From an uncultured Prevotellaceae bacterium (GTDB lineage Bacteria; Bacteroidota; Bacteroidia; Bacteroidales; Bacteroidaceae): a stretch of DNA of 57,265 bases. The stretch's first letter is position 1; each line of letters begins with the position of its first letter. A program made the translations under genes and the position numbers. A model generated the notes under the pieces. The model saw only the letters and a program-made list of their open reading frames with translations. It had not been told where the DNA came from and searched no databases. Location of the stretch: the NCBI GenBank assembly GCA_902765585.1, contig CACXAG010000008.1, positions 2,004-59,268 of the forward strand. Reading direction: 5' to 3'. Below, piece by piece: positions 1 to 8,727 of this stretch.

Positions 1-1826
1 GGCTGAGGACCAGCCTGAGCGCCAGCACCCTGATACATCTGCTGCGAGGCAGTCTGCCAAGCGGCGTTGAGGGCGTTGATGGCATTGTCGATAGCGGTAA
101 CATCACCACTCTTGTGAGCATCCTTCAGTTGCTGCAGAGCCTGTTCGATAGCGGGCTTGTGCTCAGCAGGAATCTTGTCGCCAATCTCGTTCAGTTGGTT
201 TTCCGTCTGGAAAATCATAGAGTCAGCCTGATTCATCTTGTCAACGCGCTCGCGTTCTTTCTTATCGTTCTCAGCATTCTGCTCAGCCTCAGCCTTCATG
301 CGGTTGATCTCGTCCTGTGACAGACCAGAAGAAGCCTCAATGCGGATGGCCTGCTCCTTGCCAGTAGCCTTATCCTTGGCAGAAACCTTGAGGATACCGT
401 TGGCATCGATGTCGAAGGTCACCTCAATCTGAGGAATACCACGACGTGCGGGTGCGATACCTGTGAGGTTGAACTGTCCAATAGACTTATTCTGTGAAGC
501 CATCGGACGCTCACCCTGCAGTACGTGGATCGTTACCTCTGTCTGATTGTCGGCTGCGGTAGAAAACACCTCGCTCTTCTTGCAAGGAATAGTTGTGTTG
601 GCCTCGATCAGTTTAGTCATCACACCACCCATTGTTTCAATACCCAGTGTCAGCGGAGTAACGTCGAGCAGTACGATGTCACCTACACCACCTTCCTTGT
701 TCAGGATAGCACCCTGGATACAAGCACCAACGGCTACCACCTCGTCAGGATTTACACCCTTTGAAGGCTCCTTGCCGAAGTAGTTCTTCACCAGTGTCTG
801 AACAGCAGGGATACGGCTTGAACCACCTACGAGGATTACCTCGTCGATATCAGCGGTAGAGAGGTGTGCATCAGCGATAGCCTTCTGGCAGGGAGCCAGA
901 CAAGCCTGAATCAGCCCATGAGCCAGCTGCTCGAACTTAGCACGTGTCAGGGTCTTCACCAAGTGCTTGGGAACACCACCAACGGGCATGATGTAGGGCA
1001 GGTTAATCTCTGTAGAGGTGCTTGAAGACAGCTCAATCTTAGCCTTCTCAGCAGCCTCCTTCAGGCGCTGCATAGCCATTGGATCAGCCTTCAGGTCAGC
1101 ACCCTCGTCGTTCTTGAACTCCTGAACGAGCCAGTCGATGATTACCTGATCGAAGTCGTCACCACCCAAGTGCGTATCACCATTGGTGGAAAGCACTTCA
1201 AACACACCACCGCCGAACTCCAGGATAGAGATATCGAACGTACCACCACCCAGGTCGAAGACGGCAATCTTCATATCCTTGTTGGCCTTGTCTACACCGT
1301 ATGCCAGAGCGGCAGCCGTAGGCTCGTTGACGATACGCTTGACGTTCAGACCGGCAATCTGACCAGCCTCTTTGGTAGCCTGACGCTGAGAGTCAGAGAA
1401 GTAGGCAGGTACGGTGATAACGGCATCAGTGACCTCCTGACCCAGATAGTCCTCAGCGGTCTTCTTCATCTTCTGCAGCACCATAGCCGAGATCTCCTGC
1501 GGCGTGTACTTACGTCCGTCGATGTCGACACGGGGATAACCACCCTCGTTGACAACAGTATAAGGTACGCGTGAGATTTCCTTCTCGGTCTGCTGCCAGT
1601 TCTCACCCATAAAGCGCTTGATAGAGTAAACGGTCTTCTTGGGGTTGGTGATAGCCTGACGCTTGGCAGGGTCGCCAATCTTGCGCTCACCGTTCTCCAC
1701 AAAGCCAACGACAGAAGGCGTTGTACGCTTGCCCTCACTGTTGGCGATAACCACCGGCTCGTTACCCTCGAAAACGGCAACGCAGCTGTTAGTAGTTCCT
1801 AAGTCGATTCCAATAATCTTTCCCAT
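1..1826 (-). CDS. dnaK: Chaperone DnaK (Hsp70), C-terminal end cut by window edge
   Basis: This is the ATP-dependent Hsp70 chaperone that binds exposed hydrophobic segments of cytosolic proteins together with DnaJ and GrpE. Reading the minus strand from the ATG at 1826 gives the Hsp70 start [18 protein letters not shown], then the phosphate-binding [11 protein letters not shown] segment and the [10 protein letters not shown] segment of the nucleotide-binding domain. The substrate-binding domain follows ([13 protein letters not shown] linker). About 608 codons are visible. The helical lid and a Gln/Ala/Gly-rich tail are being read when the window ends, so only the last residues and the stop are missing. 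No neighbour on the same strand is visible, and I could not find a clear TAnnTTTG promoter in the short upstream region. Confidence 0.98.
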   Translation of the reverse strand, partial: MGKIIGIDLGTTNSCVAVFEGNEPVVIANSEGKRTTPSVVGFVENGERKIGDPAKRQAITNPKKTVYSIKRFMGENWQQTEKEISRVPYTVVNEGGYPRVDIDGRKYTPQEISAMVLQKMKKTAEDYLGQEVTDAVITVPAYFSDSQRQATKEAGQIAGLNVKRIVNEPTAAALAYGVDKANKDMKIAVFDLGGGTFDISILEFGGGVFEVLSTNGDTHLGGDDFDQVIIDWLVQEFKNDEGADLKADPMAMQRLKEAAEKAKIELSSSTSTEINLPYIMPVGGVPKHLVKTLTRAKFEQLAHGLIQACLAPCQKAIADAHLSTADIDEVILVGGSSRIPAVQTLVKNYFGKEPSKGVNPDEVVAVGACIQGAILNKEGGVGDIVLLDVTPLTLGIETMGGVMTKLIEANTTIPCKKSEVFSTAADNQTEVTIHVLQGERPMASQNKSIGQFNLTGIAPARRGIPQIEVTFDIDANGILKVSAKDKATGKEQAIRIEASSGLSQDEINRMKAEAEQNAENDKKERERVDKMNQADSMIFQTENQLNEIGDKIPAEHKPAIEQALQQLKDAHKSGDVTAIDNAINALNAAWQTASQQMYQGAGAQAGPQ

Positions 1827-1951
1827 AGTTGTATTATTTTAATTGTTAATATTCCGTGAATTTGACACTGACAAAATAGCAAAGCGTATGCCAAAAACAT
1901 TTTTTTGCAATATTATAATGACATTTTGGCACAAGTATCAAAAAAAATATT

Positions 1952-1959
1952 TATCTTTG
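1952..1959 (+). promoter_or_regulatory. Bacteroidetes-type -7 promoter element (TATCTTTG)
   Basis: TATCTTTG matches the TAnnTTTG -7 element about 31 nt before the ATG at 1991. A TTTTGG sequence at 1924-1929 is the only candidate for the upstream box, with slightly long spacing. Confidence 0.6.
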
Positions 1960-1990
1960 CACCGTATTTCTGAAAAAAACTATATACATC

Positions 1991-3400
1991 ATGATAAAAA
2001 GAATGTTTTTTCTGGTCACAATGGCAGTAGCCATGACGACCGCGATGGCACAGGACAACCCTTATATCGTCAAGACGAAAGGGGTCAAGAAGACAGCCGT
2101 AAAGGCAGTAGCAGCAAACGCTGATACCGACAAGGATGCCGAACCCACAGACTTCATGGGCAAGAACTTCCGCTACTACAGCATGTGCGACTGGAAGGAA
2201 GGTATGCGCTTTATGGTGATTCCCGAGAAGTACGACCTGCTGGTCAACACTTTCCGCGATGCTGTCACCAACGAAGAAGTGAGCAGTGCACGTCTGCGTT
2301 ACTCCATCATGGAGTACCGAGGCTATGAGAACATGGCCAACGGGCGTGTCCATGTCCGCTTTTTCTGCGACACCGACAATAAGAGCTACTATTATGAACT
2401 GCCCAACGGCACTTTCGACGACTACTGCTACGGTAAGTTGGGCGTTCCCACACTGGCTTATCTGGGTGATGTCGACAAGGCCCGCGAACTGCTGATGGAC
2501 CAGAACCTGCTAACCCGTGCCACTGTTTTCCGCGAGGATACGGAGTACGATGGCGACGGTTACCGCGAGGTTACCATGCCCAAGAACAAAGTCGTTAAGG
2601 TGGTCGCAATCGGTGTTGGAACCCGCTCGTTCCCTGTGAAGATTATCGTGGAGGACGAAGACGGCAAGCAGTTCTACCAGAATGTTGCCATGAGTAAGAC
2701 CAATAGCGGCTTGCGCGACAACGAGTTCGAACTGGATAATGCCAAGTTCCTTTTTGAAGGTTCGTTTGAGTTCACTGGTGCCGACATGGCAGTATCGAGC
2801 AATGTCGCCGACTACCTGAACCAGACTGTCCACACCAAGTATGCCACCGCCATGAGCAGTAAGGGCTCCGGCAAGGTTCGTGACGTGAAAGTACCGCGCT
2901 TCACCGGTTTCATCATTGACGAAATCAAGCCCGTTAAGAACACGGAATACTACACGCTGACGCTCCGTGAGACGGAGTCGCGCCGTATTTTCTACAAGGA
3001 AATCACCTTCTCTGAGGATGTTGCTCGTGCCAACAACCAGCCTGATGACTTTTTTGGTCGTCTGTTTGGGTTGGGCGAAGGTCAGCTGCATAGCACCACG
3101 CTGGAGACACGTACTGCCATCCGCGAAGGTCGCGTCATCCCTGGCATGACCGAGGAAGAGGTTGAGTTGGCTGTTGGTGAGCCTGTTTCCAAGATTAGGG
3201 ACAGCAATGGTATCATGGAGTGGCTGTATAACCGTTCCAATGGCGTGCTGCTCGTCGTGCAGTTTAACGAGGACGGCATTGTCAAGAAGGCTGGCGGACG
3301 TGCAGGAAAGGCCAGTGGCGGTGCTAAAGTCACCCGCCGTACTGCTGCTTACCAAAACAGCAGTCAACGCCTAACGGGTAACGGAACGCCACTGCAATAA
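1991..3400 (+). CDS. Secreted protein with C-terminal BamE/SmpA-like segment
   Basis: A 469-residue protein of unknown function. Residues 1-20 form a signal peptide ending in AMA-QDNPY, so it is exported. The middle (about 60-370) is rich in beta-strand patterns and I do not recognise it. Near residues 377-425 it reads IREGRVIPGMTEEEVELAVGEP followed by EWLYN and VVQFNEDGIV. This matches the pGMTxxeVxxxlGxP plus W-Y plus F-x-DG pattern of the BamE/SmpA/OmlA fold, usually found in outer-membrane assembly or inhibitor proteins. The tail is basic and low complexity. It has its own promoter and a strong terminator after it, so it is probably monocistronic. An envelope role is inference from the tail domain only. 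Confidence 0.8.
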   Translation: MIKRMFFLVTMAVAMTTAMAQDNPYIVKTKGVKKTAVKAVAANADTDKDAEPTDFMGKNFRYYSMCDWKEGMRFMVIPEKYDLLVNTFRDAVTNEEVSSARLRYSIMEYRGYENMANGRVHVRFFCDTDNKSYYYELPNGTFDDYCYGKLGVPTLAYLGDVDKARELLMDQNLLTRATVFREDTEYDGDGYREVTMPKNKVVKVVAIGVGTRSFPVKIIVEDEDGKQFYQNVAMSKTNSGLRDNEFELDNAKFLFEGSFEFTGADMAVSSNVADYLNQTVHTKYATAMSSKGSGKVRDVKVPRFTGFIIDEIKPVKNTEYYTLTLRETESRRIFYKEITFSEDVARANNQPDDFFGRLFGLGEGQLHSTTLETRTAIREGRVIPGMTEEEVELAVGEPVSKIRDSNGIMEWLYNRSNGVLLVVQFNEDGIVKKAGGRAGKASGGAKVTRRTAAYQNSSQRLTGNGTPLQ

Positions 3401-3408
3401 CGTATGAA

Positions 3409-3483
3409 GGCCCCCTTGCGAGGGCCACTGCAATACAATAACGAATCAAGGACCCCTTGCGAGGAGTCCTTGATTCCGTTTTT
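3409..3483 (+). terminator. Two successive hairpins; second is an intrinsic terminator
   Basis: The first hairpin pairs GGCCC (3409-3413) with GGGCC (3422-3426). The second pairs AATCAAGGAC (3444-3453) with GTCCTTGATT (3465-3474) and is followed by a T-run at 3479-3483. It lies between convergent genes, and its T-run overlaps the recA stop region. It can end the upstream plus-strand gene; the minus-strand side lacks a good T-run. Confidence 0.85.
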
Positions 3484-4513
3484 ATGCTTTCTGTCCTTCC
3501 AGTACTGCCATTATCTTGGCCTCAATCTCCTCGCAGAGCTCGGGATTGTCCTTCAGCATGGTCTTGACAGCATCGCGGCCCTGACCAAGTTTTGTATCAC
3601 CGTACGAGAACCAGGAGCCACTCTTCTTGATGATGTCGTGGTCCACAGCCAAATCCACCAGTTCACCAACCTTCGAGATGCCTTCACCAAAGGTAATCTC
3701 GAACTCCGCCTTGCGGAAGGGAGGAGCCACCTTGTTCTTCACCACCTTCACACGCACCTGGTTACCAATGACGTTGTCGCCGTCCTTGATACTGGTCACC
3801 TTGCGGATGTCCAGACGCACTGAGGCATAGAACTTCAGGGCATTACCACCCGTCGTCGTCTCAGGATTGCCAAACATCACACCAATCTTCTCACGCAACT
3901 GGTTGATGAAGATGCACGTAGTATTGGTCTTCGCGATGGTACCCGTCAGTTTGCGCAGTGCCTGCGACATCAGACGGGCGTGCAGACCTACTGCTGATTC
4001 GCCCATGTCGCCTTCAATCTCCTTCTTTGGCGTCAAGGCGGCAACAGAGTCTACCACCAAGATGTCAACAGCCGACGAACGTATCAGCTGGTCAGCAATC
4101 TCCAGCGCCTGTTCACCATTGTCGGGCTGTGAGATGTAGAGGTTGTTAATGTCGATACCCAGTTTCTCGGCATAAAAGCGGTCGAAGGCATGCTCCGCAT
4201 CGATGAAGGCAGCAATACCACCAGCTTTCTGGCACTCGGCAATGGCATGGATAGCCAGCGTCGTCTTACCACTGGACTCTGGGCCGAAGATCTCTATGAT
4301 ACGACCCTTGGGGTATCCGCCCACACCTAGCGCTGCGTTCAGACCTATCGAACCTGTGGGAATCACCTCCACATTCTCTATCTTTTCATCGCCCATCTTC
4401 ATGATGCTGCCCTTGCCGAAGTCTTTTTCTATTTTCGCCATAGCAGCCATTAAGGCTTTCATTTTCTGCTGCTGAGGAGTCAGCTGCTCTTTGTTTTCTT
4501 CTTTCTTTGCCAT
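3482..4513 (-). CDS. recA: Recombinase RecA
   Basis: RecA forms filaments on single-stranded DNA, performs strand exchange and triggers LexA-type self-cleavage. The protein has 343 residues, the usual length. Walker A is GPESSGKT at residues 77-84, Walker B is in [11 protein letters not shown], and loop L2 is [22 protein letters not shown]. The N-terminus is extended and basic, followed by a Gln-rich stretch, as in other Bacteroidales. It is the last gene of a run of four on this strand, 40 nt downstream of the saccharopine-dehydrogenase-like gene. That spacer carries two CTAG sites 9 nt apart and no obvious TAnnTTTG element, so co-transcription or an unrecognised promoter are both possible. 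Confidence 0.98.
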   Translation of the reverse strand: MAKKEENKEQLTPQQQKMKALMAAMAKIEKDFGKGSIMKMGDEKIENVEVIPTGSIGLNAALGVGGYPKGRIIEIFGPESSGKTTLAIHAIAECQKAGGIAAFIDAEHAFDRFYAEKLGIDINNLYISQPDNGEQALEIADQLIRSSAVDILVVDSVAALTPKKEIEGDMGESAVGLHARLMSQALRKLTGTIAKTNTTCIFINQLREKIGVMFGNPETTTGGNALKFYASVRLDIRKVTSIKDGDNVIGNQVRVKVVKNKVAPPFRKAEFEITFGEGISKVGELVDLAVDHDIIKKSGSWFSYGDTKLGQGRDAVKTMLKDNPELCEEIEAKIMAVLEGQKA

Positions 4514-4553
4514 AGTTGTTGTTGTATTTCGTTATTATCTAGTTGGACTAGTA

Positions 4554-5792
4554 TTACAGTTCCAGGTCACCGTCATGGATTTCGTGCCAGGGGAGGCCCT
4601 GTTTGTTGAGCTGTTCCATGAAGGGGTCGGGATCAAATTCCTCAACGTTGTAAACACCTGCCTTACGCCATAGGCCCTTGCAGAACATCATAGCGCCGAT
4701 CATGGCAGGCACACCAGTGGTATAGGATACACCCTGCATGCCCGTTTCCTCGTAGGCGGCACGATGCGAGCAGTTGTTGTAGACGTAATAGGTATGCTCC
4801 TGACCATCCTTGCCAATACCACGAATGCGACAACCGATTGAAGTCTCGCCCTCATAGTTCTCGCCAAGGTCCTGCGGATTGGGCAATACGGCCTTGAGGA
4901 ATTGCAGAGGCACAATCTTGACTTTGGCGGTGCCGCTGCCATCTGCCAATGGAGCCTCGTACTCTACCTCGTCGATACGACTCATGCCGATGTTCTGAAT
5001 CACTTCCAAGTGCTTCAGATACTGCTGTCCGAAGGTCATCCAGAAGCGTGCCCGCTTGATGGTCGGATAGTTGATGACCAACGACTCTATCTCCTCGTGA
5101 TGCAGCAGATAACTGTCACGCGGTCCGATGTTGGGATAGGTCAGGTCTTTGTGTATCTCCAGCGGTTCTGTCTCTACCCACTTGCCATCTTCCCAATAGA
5201 GTCCCTTCTGGGTAATCTCACGGATATTAATCTCTGGGTTGAAATTGGTGGCGAAGGCTTTGTGGTGGTCGCCGGCATTGCAGTCTACAATGTCCAGATA
5301 CTCAATGGCGGCGAAATGGTGCTTGGCAGCGTATGCCGTATAGATGCTAGTGACACCTGGGTCGAAGCCACAGCCGAGGATGGCAGTCAGACCAGCTTCC
5401 TTAAAGCGCTCACGATAAGCCCACTGCCACGAATACTCGAAATGTGCCTCGTCCTTCGGTTCGTAGTTAGCGGTATCGAGATACGAGCATCCGCAGGCCA
5501 GACAGGCCTCCATGATGGTCAGATCCTGATAAGGCAGGGCGAGGTTAATAACTAACTCGGGCTTGTAATCATTGAATAAGGCCTTCAGCTGCTCTACGTC
5601 GTCGGCATCGACCTGAGCGGTCTGGATGGGCAGTGTGTAGCCCTTTTTGTGAATGGCCTCGACAATAGCGTCACATTTTGCCTTGCGACGACTGGCAATC
5701 ATAAACTCTGTAAACACGTCAGCGTTCTGGGCAATCTTGAACGCTGCCACAGTGGCCACGCCACCAGCTCCAATCATTAGTACTCTACTCAT
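4554..5792 (-). CDS. Saccharopine dehydrogenase family; probable carboxynorspermidine synthase
   Basis: A 412-residue NAD(P)-dependent enzyme of the saccharopine dehydrogenase family. The N-terminal Rossmann motif is MSRVLMIGAGGVATVAAFK. The strings DTANYEPKDEAHFEYSWQW, GCGFDPGVTSIYTAYAAK and DCNAGDHH are typical of the branch annotated as carboxynorspermidine dehydrogenase/synthase. That enzyme condenses aspartate semialdehyde with a diamine in the alternative spermidine route of gut Bacteroidetes. The decarboxylase partner NspC is not in this window, so the exact substrate is inferred from family. The gene follows the 5837-6442 gene across a 44-nt spacer of tandem AAATWGT-like units and precedes recA. 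Confidence 0.85.
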   Translation of the reverse strand: MSRVLMIGAGGVATVAAFKIAQNADVFTEFMIASRRKAKCDAIVEAIHKKGYTLPIQTAQVDADDVEQLKALFNDYKPELVINLALPYQDLTIMEACLACGCSYLDTANYEPKDEAHFEYSWQWAYRERFKEAGLTAILGCGFDPGVTSIYTAYAAKHHFAAIEYLDIVDCNAGDHHKAFATNFNPEINIREITQKGLYWEDGKWVETEPLEIHKDLTYPNIGPRDSYLLHHEEIESLVINYPTIKRARFWMTFGQQYLKHLEVIQNIGMSRIDEVEYEAPLADGSGTAKVKIVPLQFLKAVLPNPQDLGENYEGETSIGCRIRGIGKDGQEHTYYVYNNCSHRAAYEETGMQGVSYTTGVPAMIGAMMFCKGLWRKAGVYNVEEFDPDPFMEQLNKQGLPWHEIHDGDLEL

Positions 5793-5836
5793 CTTTCAAT
5801 TTGAATATTTAACTATTTTACTATTTGACAATTTGA
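5793..5836 (-). repeat. Intergenic short tandem repeat (AAATWGT-like units)
   Basis: Read on the mRNA strand, the spacer is about six 7-9-nt units alternating AAATTGT and AAATAGT, ending a few bases before the ATG at 5792. The upstream gene's last codons AAT TGT AAA TAG are themselves the first copies of the unit. It contains several TAG and TAA triplets. Confidence 0.8.
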
Positions 5837-6442
5837 CTATTTACAATTAATTTCTTCCGACCTAATGCCGAGGGCTGCCATGAGCGAATAGCCCAGGATT
5901 TCCTGACGGAAATTACCGCCCTCCATAGGTTGCATGGCCAATACGGTGATGCGCTTCTCGTCATCAGCATGACGCAGGACTTCGCGTACCTTATTATATA
6001 TACTTTCGGCATTGGGGACGACAATCAGCCGTTTTACCTCTGCCGCATTGGCCAATATCTGCAAGGAATCTACAAAGAGGTCGTCCATCGTGGTCAGGTC
6101 TTCCACAGGGACACAGCTGATGAGAAATTCCCCCAGCCTACCCGAAAAAGCCTTGCCGTCCAGCTCGCTGAATGCTCCTGGGGCGAAGTTGTCCATCTGA
6201 GCCCCTTTATGTAGTAGAACCACCTGAACACTTCTCTCACCTCTGACCTCTGCCCCCTCACCACTTGGATCTGGCTTCAGTCCGCCGTCCAGTGCCACGC
6301 ACTCCAGCCAGCACGCCATGTCGGCCTGGGGAATGCGACGCCCCAGCATGCGCTCGAAATTGACAATCAGGTCAAAGGCCACCTTATTGACATAGTCTGC
6401 ATCGACGAGGATGACAGTATCTTTCCATTTCGTTTCTTCCAT
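5837..6442 (-). CDS. Conserved-looking hypothetical protein, about 201 residues
   Basis: I do not recognise this family with confidence. The protein starts MEETKWKDTVILVDADYVNKVAFDL and has alternating hydrophobic strands (VQVVLLHKG, FLISCVPVEDL, RLIVVPNAE, RITVLAMQP), suggesting a cytosolic alpha/beta fold. There is no signal peptide or membrane segment. A low-complexity stretch near residues 57-70 (Pro/Gly/Glu/Arg-rich) looks like a variable loop. The start lies 6 nt after the stop of the acyl-CoA synthetase gene, so it is translated from the same message as that enzyme and the downstream dehydrogenase and recA. Its last codons lie inside an AT-rich tandem repeat. No function can be assigned from sequence alone. 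Confidence 0.8.
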   Translation of the reverse strand: MEETKWKDTVILVDADYVNKVAFDLIVNFERMLGRRIPQADMACWLECVALDGGLKPDPSGEGAEVRGERSVQVVLLHKGAQMDNFAPGAFSELDGKAFSGRLGEFLISCVPVEDLTTMDDLFVDSLQILANAAEVKRLIVVPNAESIYNKVREVLRHADDEKRITVLAMQPMEGGNFRQEILGYSLMAALGIRSEEINCK

Positions 6443-6448
6443 TTCACC

Positions 6449-8509
6449 TTACTTTTCTATCAGTATTCGTGCGTCAACAGCTACGACGTCGTGCTCGTCA
6501 GCCAGCAGCGGGTTGATGTCTATCTCCTTGATTTCCGTAGCGAAACGCAGCAGTGTGGAGAGACGGACAATAATCTCAGCATACTTCTGCTCGTTGATGC
6601 CAGCCTGTCCTCGCGTACCTTTTATAATCTTATAGCCTCGCAGCGAATGAATCATGGAGTAAGCCTCGCCATAGCTGAGCGGTGCCAGACCCGACTGGAC
6701 GTCCTTCAGCACCTCGACGAAGATGCCGCCCAGACCACAGAGCACGACATGGCCGAAGCGCTCCTCATACTTGGCACCAATAAACAGTTCGGTGCCTTTG
6801 AGCATTTTCTGCACCATGACACCCGTCGCATCCTGAATCTTCATCATGCGATCAAATTCGAGTGCCAGATGTTCAGGCGTGCGAATGTTGAGGGTGACGC
6901 CGCCGACATCGCTCTTATGGACGGGACCAACCACCTTGGCGACAACAGGATAGCCTACGCGTGTGGCGAAAGCCGTGAGTTCCTCCTTGGAAGTGCTGAC
7001 CATTTCCGGCACAAGGGGTATGCCTGCGCAGGAGAGAATGTCGCGTACCGTCTGAGGCGACACGTATCCATTGTTCTCAATGCCATAGATGATTTTATTG
7101 AGTCGGGGAATGTCGATGCCATAGAGCTGCACCTCTGGCGGAGCAGGAGCAGGGGTGTTCATCACCTGCGAGAGTGCTGTTGCCAGCGTCACCTCGTCGG
7201 AGAAGTTGACGTGTCCCTTCTGCAGGAACTCTGCCACCTCAGGGCCTGCTGTATGCAGACTCGGCAGAACGGGGAAGATAGGTTTCTTGCACTCGAGTAT
7301 CTTCTTGTGCAGCGTCTCGTATGCCTCATAGAGCTTGGTCAGTCCTGGAGTGCCATAGATGACGGCAATAGCATCAATGTCATCAAACTTCTGTTCGCAG
7401 TAGTCTATGGCCAGTCCGAGGTGTTCGCCTGTTCCTGTAGCCAGAATGTCAATGGGGTTGGCCACGGCAGAGCCCGGAAGCAGTTTTTCTTTCAGCTCGT
7501 CAGCAAGAGGTCCCTCCAGTCGGGGCACGTTCAGACCACCCTTCGAGAGGGCATCGGTGAGCATGACGCCTGGGCCGCCGGCATGAGTGACAATGGCGAA
7601 GTTGTGACCCCTGAGCTGAGGAAGGGTAAAGATACAGCCCACGGTAGTCAGTTCCTCACGACCAAAGCAGCGCACGATGCCCGCCTTTCGGAAAAGTGCC
7701 TCGACGGCAGAGTCACTGGAGGCGATAGCTCCAGTATGACTGGAGGCGGCGCGACTGCCGCTCTCGCTGGAGCCTGCTTTAATGGCGGCTATGCGACAAC
7801 CCTTGCGAATGAGTGAGCTGGCGTGAAACAGCAGTTTGTCGGGGTCGGAAATATTTTCGATATAAAGCAACTTGACATGTGAGTCGGTCTCGGGATTGAA
7901 GTGCTCGTCCATATACTGCAGCACGTCCTCAATGCCTATCTGCTTGCCATTACCAATAGACCAAACGCTATTGAACTGGAGTCCCTTGATGACGGCGCTC
8001 TCCAAGATGAATACCGCCGTGGCACCAGAGCCGCTGACGAAGTCGACACCTTTGGGATTGAGCGTAGGAATAGGCTTGGTGAACACGCTGTGATGCTGGC
8101 GGTTCAGCAGTCCGATGCAGTTGGGGCCAATGAGCGAGGCACCATACTGCGCACAGGTGTCCAGAATGCGCTGTTCCATGACAGCACCTGCCTGGGTTTC
8201 TTCACCAAATCCCGCAGAGATGATGATGAAGGCCTTGGTGCCCTTCTCCCTGGCCAGCAGTTCCACCGTATCGGGGCAGAGCTTGGCAGGAATGACGAGA
8301 ATGGCCAGTTCTGTGGGGGGCAGTTCGTCAGCATGATGGAATACCTTGATGCCCTGCACCTCGTCCTCCTTGGGGTTGACGACACGTAGCGTACCAGCGA
8401 AGCCACCCTGCAAAATGTTACGAACGACAGCGCCACCGGGCTTATGGACATTGTTGGAACCACCGATGACAACAATGCTCTGTGGTTGTAGGAGTTCACG
8501 ATTTATCAT
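6449..8509 (-). CDS. Acetate/acyl-CoA synthetase (ADP-forming), fused alpha-beta
   Basis: An enzyme of the NDP-forming acyl-CoA synthetase superfamily: acyl-CoA + ADP + Pi gives acid + ATP + CoA, making ATP at the end of fermentation. From the ATG at 8509 it has 686 residues. The N-terminal CoA-binding domain shows SIVVIGGSNNVHKPGG. The middle succinyl-CoA-ligase-like domains carry SSHTGAIASSD, which fits the segment around the phosphohistidine. The C-terminal ATP-grasp domain shows YPVVAKVVGPVHKSDVGGV and EIDINPLLA. A longer reading frame reaches 8830, but the added residues are low-complexity, include the divergent promoter region and do not belong to the family, so I chose the start at 8509. 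Acetate is the likely product; other acyl groups are possible. Confidence 0.92.
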   Translation of the reverse strand: MINRELLQPQSIVVIGGSNNVHKPGGAVVRNILQGGFAGTLRVVNPKEDEVQGIKVFHHADELPPTELAILVIPAKLCPDTVELLAREKGTKAFIIISAGFGEETQAGAVMEQRILDTCAQYGASLIGPNCIGLLNRQHHSVFTKPIPTLNPKGVDFVSGSGATAVFILESAVIKGLQFNSVWSIGNGKQIGIEDVLQYMDEHFNPETDSHVKLLYIENISDPDKLLFHASSLIRKGCRIAAIKAGSSESGSRAASSHTGAIASSDSAVEALFRKAGIVRCFGREELTTVGCIFTLPQLRGHNFAIVTHAGGPGVMLTDALSKGGLNVPRLEGPLADELKEKLLPGSAVANPIDILATGTGEHLGLAIDYCEQKFDDIDAIAVIYGTPGLTKLYEAYETLHKKILECKKPIFPVLPSLHTAGPEVAEFLQKGHVNFSDEVTLATALSQVMNTPAPAPPEVQLYGIDIPRLNKIIYGIENNGYVSPQTVRDILSCAGIPLVPEMVSTSKEELTAFATRVGYPVVAKVVGPVHKSDVGGVTLNIRTPEHLALEFDRMMKIQDATGVMVQKMLKGTELFIGAKYEERFGHVVLCGLGGIFVEVLKDVQSGLAPLSYGEAYSMIHSLRGYKIIKGTRGQAGINEQKYAEIIVRLSTLLRFATEIKEIDINPLLADEHDVVAVDARILIEK

Positions 8510-8555
8510 ATCAAGACAATGCTTATAGTTTCCTTTGAGGTTTCTTTTCGTGCTA

Positions 8556-8563
8556 CAAAAGTA
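8556..8563 (-). promoter_or_regulatory. Bacteroidetes-type -7 element (TACTTTTG on minus strand)
   Basis: TACTTTTG on the minus strand, 46 nt upstream of the ATG at 8509, fits TAnnTTTG. No good upstream box is visible. It supports the 8509 start and would drive the four-gene run ending in recA. Confidence 0.5.
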
Positions 8564-8686
8564 ATCATTTTCTGCGAGAATAAAGGAAAAACTCAAATAA
8601 ATTTGGCTTTTCCTATGACTTTTCGTAACTTTTGCTTCGCAGAACTTACTCTGAACTCGGAAATGAAAAGAAAAGCAAGTTTTTCT

Positions 8687-8717
8687 TTTGCATTTCTCTC
8701 GTTTTTTCGTAACTTTG
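8687..8717 (+). promoter_or_regulatory. Promoter for holB: TTTG box and TAACTTTG
   Basis: TTTG at 8687-8690 and TAACTTTG at 8710-8717 are separated by 19 nt, matching the Bacteroidetes consensus. The ATG at 8728 is only 10 nt beyond, so the transcript would have a very short leader. Confidence 0.8.
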
Positions 8718-8727
8718 TGGGCTGAAA

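Noticed and set aside
6491..7816. 441-codon open frame opposite the acyl-CoA synthetase gene
   Set aside because: It is the complement of a clear enzyme, shows no family motifs and no promoter. Long antisense frames are expected here from GC-biased third positions.
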